From: Bacteroidia bacterium
GTDB taxonomy: Bacteria > Bacteroidota > Bacteroidia > Bacteroidales > UBA12481
Direction of reading: 5' to 3'
Assembly (NCBI GenBank): GCA_026391235.1
Contig: JAPLDV010000542.1
Coordinates: 1-7,809 of the forward strand
DNA length: 7,809 nucleotides
Part shown: in pieces, positions 5,790 through 7,809 of the stretch
How the letters are laid out: each line of letters opens with the position of its first letter
Numbering within the stretch: the first letter of the stretch is position 1
Program-made: the position numbers and the translations under genes
The notes under the pieces: model-generated
Told to the model about the DNA's origin: nothing
Databases searched by the model: none
The model's input: only the letters and a program-made list of their open reading frames with translations

Positions 5790-5975
5790 ATGAAAGTCGA
5801 ATTACAAACCAAATTGCGGGCCATGCTCTGGGATAGCCCGGAGGAGAGGAGATTGGAAACAACCAATAATATCCTGTCGAATCCGGTTGATACCTTCATT
5901 AACGACGACCAACTCTTTCTTAAAGCTCTTAACAGCCTGAAATGGTATGAGTTAATCAATCCTTTAGGTAAATAA
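5790..5975 (+). CDS. Small hypothetical protein upstream of an AbiEii-like nucleotidyltransferase
   Basis: The frame encodes 61 soluble, mostly helical residues: MKVELQTKLRAMLWDSPEER, then NNILSNPVDTFINDDQ and a closing ALNSLKWYELINPLGK. An upstream in-frame ATG at 5673 overlaps the hydrolase stop but would translate the whole palindromic repeat, so the start at 5790, behind a -7 box, is preferred. AbiEii/MNT-type nucleotidyltransferases are often paired with a small upstream partner, and the LWDsP and helix-rich pattern vaguely recalls short Bacteroidota antitoxin-like proteins. I cannot assign a family with confidence. The gap to the first possible start of the nucleotidyltransferase (5985) is 9 bases. 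Confidence 0.6.
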   Translation: MKVELQTKLRAMLWDSPEERRLETTNNILSNPVDTFINDDQLFLKALNSLKWYELINPLGK

Positions 5976-6048
5976 AATTTATTAATGTTGCTAACCGACC
6001 ATACCATCCAAAAACTGTTTCCGGTTCAAAGAAGAATATACTATTCCA

Positions 6049-6447
6049 ATGCACGCCGATTATTATCAAAGTACACTGTACCCTCTTAAGGACAAGGTTC
6101 TTAAAATTGTCGGGGATTTTTCTGCTGATTTCTATCTGACAGGAGGCGCAGCTTTATCCCGGGCTTACCTGTTTCATCGCTATTCCGATGACCTCGATTT
6201 CTTTGTTAATGGCGTTAATGATTTTAAATCCCGGGTTAACTCATTGATCAGAGTGTTCTCCGAATCTGGTCTCAAGTTCAATACATCGGTTGCCGATGAA
6301 GGGTTCGCCCGGATTTTCATTATTGAAGGCGATTCTACCTTAAAACTCGACTTTGTAAAATATTCCTTTCCGGAAACGAGAATTCATTATACATTAAACG
6401 TTAAACCCAAGGAAGTGAAAATTTATAGATTCGAAAACCAGTTTTGA
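6049..6447 (+). CDS. AbiEii/AbiGii-like nucleotidyltransferase, C-terminally truncated
   Basis: The 132-residue product carries the MNT-fold nucleotidyltransferase core: FYLTGGAALSR (28-38) with the GG motif, HRYSDDLDFF (43-52) with metal-binding D48 and D50, and LKLDFV (98-103) with the third acidic residue D101. Full-length relatives are usually above 200 residues and continue with a helical region after the third Asp; here the match fades near residue 114 and the gene stops 18 bases before the GATACC repeat zone. At the 5' end, a 34-codon frame starting at ATG 5985 (MLLTDHTIQKLFPVQRRIYYSN) overlaps it in another frame and reads like a natural N-terminus. A frameshift near 6046-6052 may therefore have split the original gene. 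The family acts as the toxin of type IV toxin-antitoxin and phage-defence systems. This copy is probably a decaying remnant, although the catalytic residues are intact. Confidence 0.75.
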   Translation: MHADYYQSTLYPLKDKVLKIVGDFSADFYLTGGAALSRAYLFHRYSDDLDFFVNGVNDFKSRVNSLIRVFSESGLKFNTSVADEGFARIFIIEGDSTLKLDFVKYSFPETRIHYTLNVKPKEVKIYRFENQF

Positions 6448-6465
6448 ATTTTGAAGTTCCAGATT

Positions 6466-6558
6466 CAGGTATCGCAGCCACCTGCATCAATACCAACCTG
6501 CAACTTGCAACATGAAACACAACCGATACCTGATACCTGATACCCGATACCTGATACC
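6466..6558. repeat. Inverted heptamer repeat (GATACC type), right copy
   Basis: CAGGTATCG (6466-6474) is the reverse complement of CGATACCTG (6524-6532). The right side is a run of GATACCT, GATACCT, GATACCC, GATACCT, GATACC (6525-6558). The interior (about 6495-6511) contains an ACCTGCAACTTGCAAC stretch, itself a typical low-complexity dispersed motif. This repeat takes up most of the 126-bp gap before the dipeptidase gene. It is the same family as 5687-5757, and together the two bracket the small ORF and the nucleotidyltransferase. Confidence 0.85.
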
Positions 6559-6573
6559 AATAACCTCTCTAAT

Positions 6574-7809
6574 ATGAAACCAAAAACCTCCTCCAAGTAC
6601 TTCCTTCTCCTCATCGGCACCCTGCTTATGGCGCAGCTTTCCTTTGCCCAGTTCATTCCGGTCCCCGAAGAGAAAGCGTCCTGCACCAGCATCATGGTGG
6701 GGAAAAAGGCCACCACCGATGGCTCGGTGATCACCTGTCACAGCTGCGACGGCAATTACAGGACCTGGCTGAACATCGTACCCCACCGTAAATATGATCC
6801 GGGCGCCATGCGGAAAGTATCCTGGGGACTGATGCACAACGAGTTTTATGGCGACAAGCGCAACGTTACCGAAAAAGGTGAAATCCCGCAGGTTGCCGAA
6901 ACCTATTCCTATCTGAACACGTGTTATCCTTCGCTGAATGAAAAACAGCTGGCCATGGGTGAAACCACCTTTGGCGGGAAGCAGAGCATGGAGAACGACG
7001 ATGGACTTTTCCTGGTTGAAGAACTGCAGGCAATTGCCATGGAACGCTGCACAAACGCCCGCGATGCCATCAGGCTAATGGGTGATCTGGCTACACAGTA
7101 CGGATACGGCGATTCAGGTGAATGCCTTACCGTTGCTGATAAAAGTGAAGTATGGCATTTCGAGATCATGGGTGCCGGAGTTGAAAAGATCGGTGCCGTT
7201 TGGGCTGCCGTCCGCATACCCGATGATCACGTGGGAGTCTCCGCCAATATATGCAGGATAAGCACATTGGATCTGTCGAAATCTGATTATTATATGGCTT
7301 CTGAGAATGTGGTATCGCTGGCCGAACAGATGGGATTTTACGATAGCAAAAGCGGCGAGCCCTTCAAATTCTGGAAAGCTTACGGCGGCCGCAAGCCATT
7401 CTCAACCCGTGAATGGTACATTCTCAGCACGATGGCCCCATCACTGAACCTCACTGCCGATATGGAAGAACTGCCCTTCTCAGTAAAAGCCGATAAAAAA
7501 GTGGGTGTCCGCGATGTGATGGCCTATTACTGCAACACATATGAAGGAACCGACCTGGATGCTACCAAAAACCTACTGGTTCCAAAGAGTAATTTCGGTC
7601 GCCGCGTTGGTGCTGACGCTCCGCCTCCCCCCTCTGCTCCGGAACTGGTAAAGAGTGCATGGGCCAGCCCGTTTATGAGCCGTGATCTGTCAATGTTGGT
7701 GAACACCATGAAACCCGGTACCATCGAAGGCCAGCGGACGATTGCCATCAGCGGATGCTCTTACTCCAACGTGATTCAGTGCCGCGACTGGCTGCCGGAT
7801 GATATCGGC
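6574..7809 (+). CDS. Secreted C69 family dipeptidase (PepD-like), N-terminal 412 codons
   Basis: The frame runs open to the last base, so the C-terminus is missing; Bacteroidota members are typically about 540 residues or more. A signal peptide (KYFLLLIGTLLMAQLSFA, residues 8-25) is followed by a short propeptide and Cys37 in ASCTSIMVGKKATTDGS, the expected N-terminal nucleophile exposed by autoprocessing. Other family features are CHSCDGNYRTWLNIVPHRKYD (55-75, with the conserved DG), WGLMHNEFYGDKRNVTEKGE (starting near 88), DSGECLTVADKSEVWHFEIMG, and near the end RTIAISGCSYSNVIQCRDWLPDDIG. C69 enzymes are Ntn hydrolases that cleave dipeptides. Export points to a role in periplasmic peptide use. 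The gene is separated from upstream genes by the GATACC repeats, so co-regulation with the polymer genes is not evident. Confidence 0.9.
   Translation, partial: MKPKTSSKYFLLLIGTLLMAQLSFAQFIPVPEEKASCTSIMVGKKATTDGSVITCHSCDGNYRTWLNIVPHRKYDPGAMRKVSWGLMHNEFYGDKRNVTEKGEIPQVAETYSYLNTCYPSLNEKQLAMGETTFGGKQSMENDDGLFLVEELQAIAMERCTNARDAIRLMGDLATQYGYGDSGECLTVADKSEVWHFEIMGAGVEKIGAVWAAVRIPDDHVGVSANICRISTLDLSKSDYYMASENVVSLAEQMGFYDSKSGEPFKFWKAYGGRKPFSTREWYILSTMAPSLNLTADMEELPFSVKADKKVGVRDVMAYYCNTYEGTDLDATKNLLVPKSNFGRRVGADAPPPPSAPELVKSAWASPFMSRDLSMLVNTMKPGTIEGQRTIAISGCSYSNVIQCRDWLPDDIG

Noticed and set aside
6574..7809. C69 dipeptidase as part of the gamma-glutamyl polymer system
   Set aside because: The family acts on ordinary dipeptides, it is separated by the repeat-bracketed module, and nothing in the sequence ties it to the pgs genes.

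Overview
The window looks like chromosomal DNA of a Bacteroidota member, probably an uncultured Bacteroidales-type genome. Evidence is the set of protein families, the lack of strong Shine-Dalgarno sequences, a perfect Bacteroidota-type -7 box (TAnnTTTG, 5768-5775), and a high load of palindromic intergenic repeats of the kind common in environmental Bacteroidota. This assignment is inference. All genes are on the plus strand and no gene-free stretch exceeds 300 bases.

Region 1 (1-2236) is the end of a poly-gamma-glutamate (PGA) type polymer locus: the C-terminal part of a PgsB/CapB ligase, a complete PgsC/CapC membrane subunit, and a PgsW-like 'poly-gamma-glutamate system protein'. No PgsA/CapA is visible. 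The pgsW reading frame has been invaded twice by repeats. A palindrome is read through at its start. A 52/51-bp tandem repeat lies in its middle and puts the C-terminal 121 codons in another frame. The two repeat copies differ by one A, and removing that A would restore one continuous ORF.

Region 2 (2423-5676) is a tight four-gene operon with gaps of 9-11 bp: a secreted DUF6305-like protein, a TRAP/DctM-like multi-pass permease without the usual DctP/DctQ partners, a 55-residue two-helix membrane protein, and a membrane-anchored zinc hydrolase of the aspartoacylase/succinylglutamate desuccinylase (M14-like) type. Its position after pgsBCW suggests a role in handling, trimming or transporting a gamma-glutamyl polymer or its fragments. 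That link is inference from gene order.

Region 3 (5683-6558) is a small accessory island: a 61-codon ORF and a C-terminally truncated AbiEii-like nucleotidyltransferase, bracketed on both sides by heptameric GATACCT/GATACCC inverted repeats. Region 4 (6574 to the end) is the first 412 codons of a secreted C69 family dipeptidase that runs off the window.

Four unrelated palindromic repeat families occur in 7.8 kb, at nearly every gene junction except those inside the 2423-5676 operon. Two of them end in T-tracts and probably act as intrinsic terminators.
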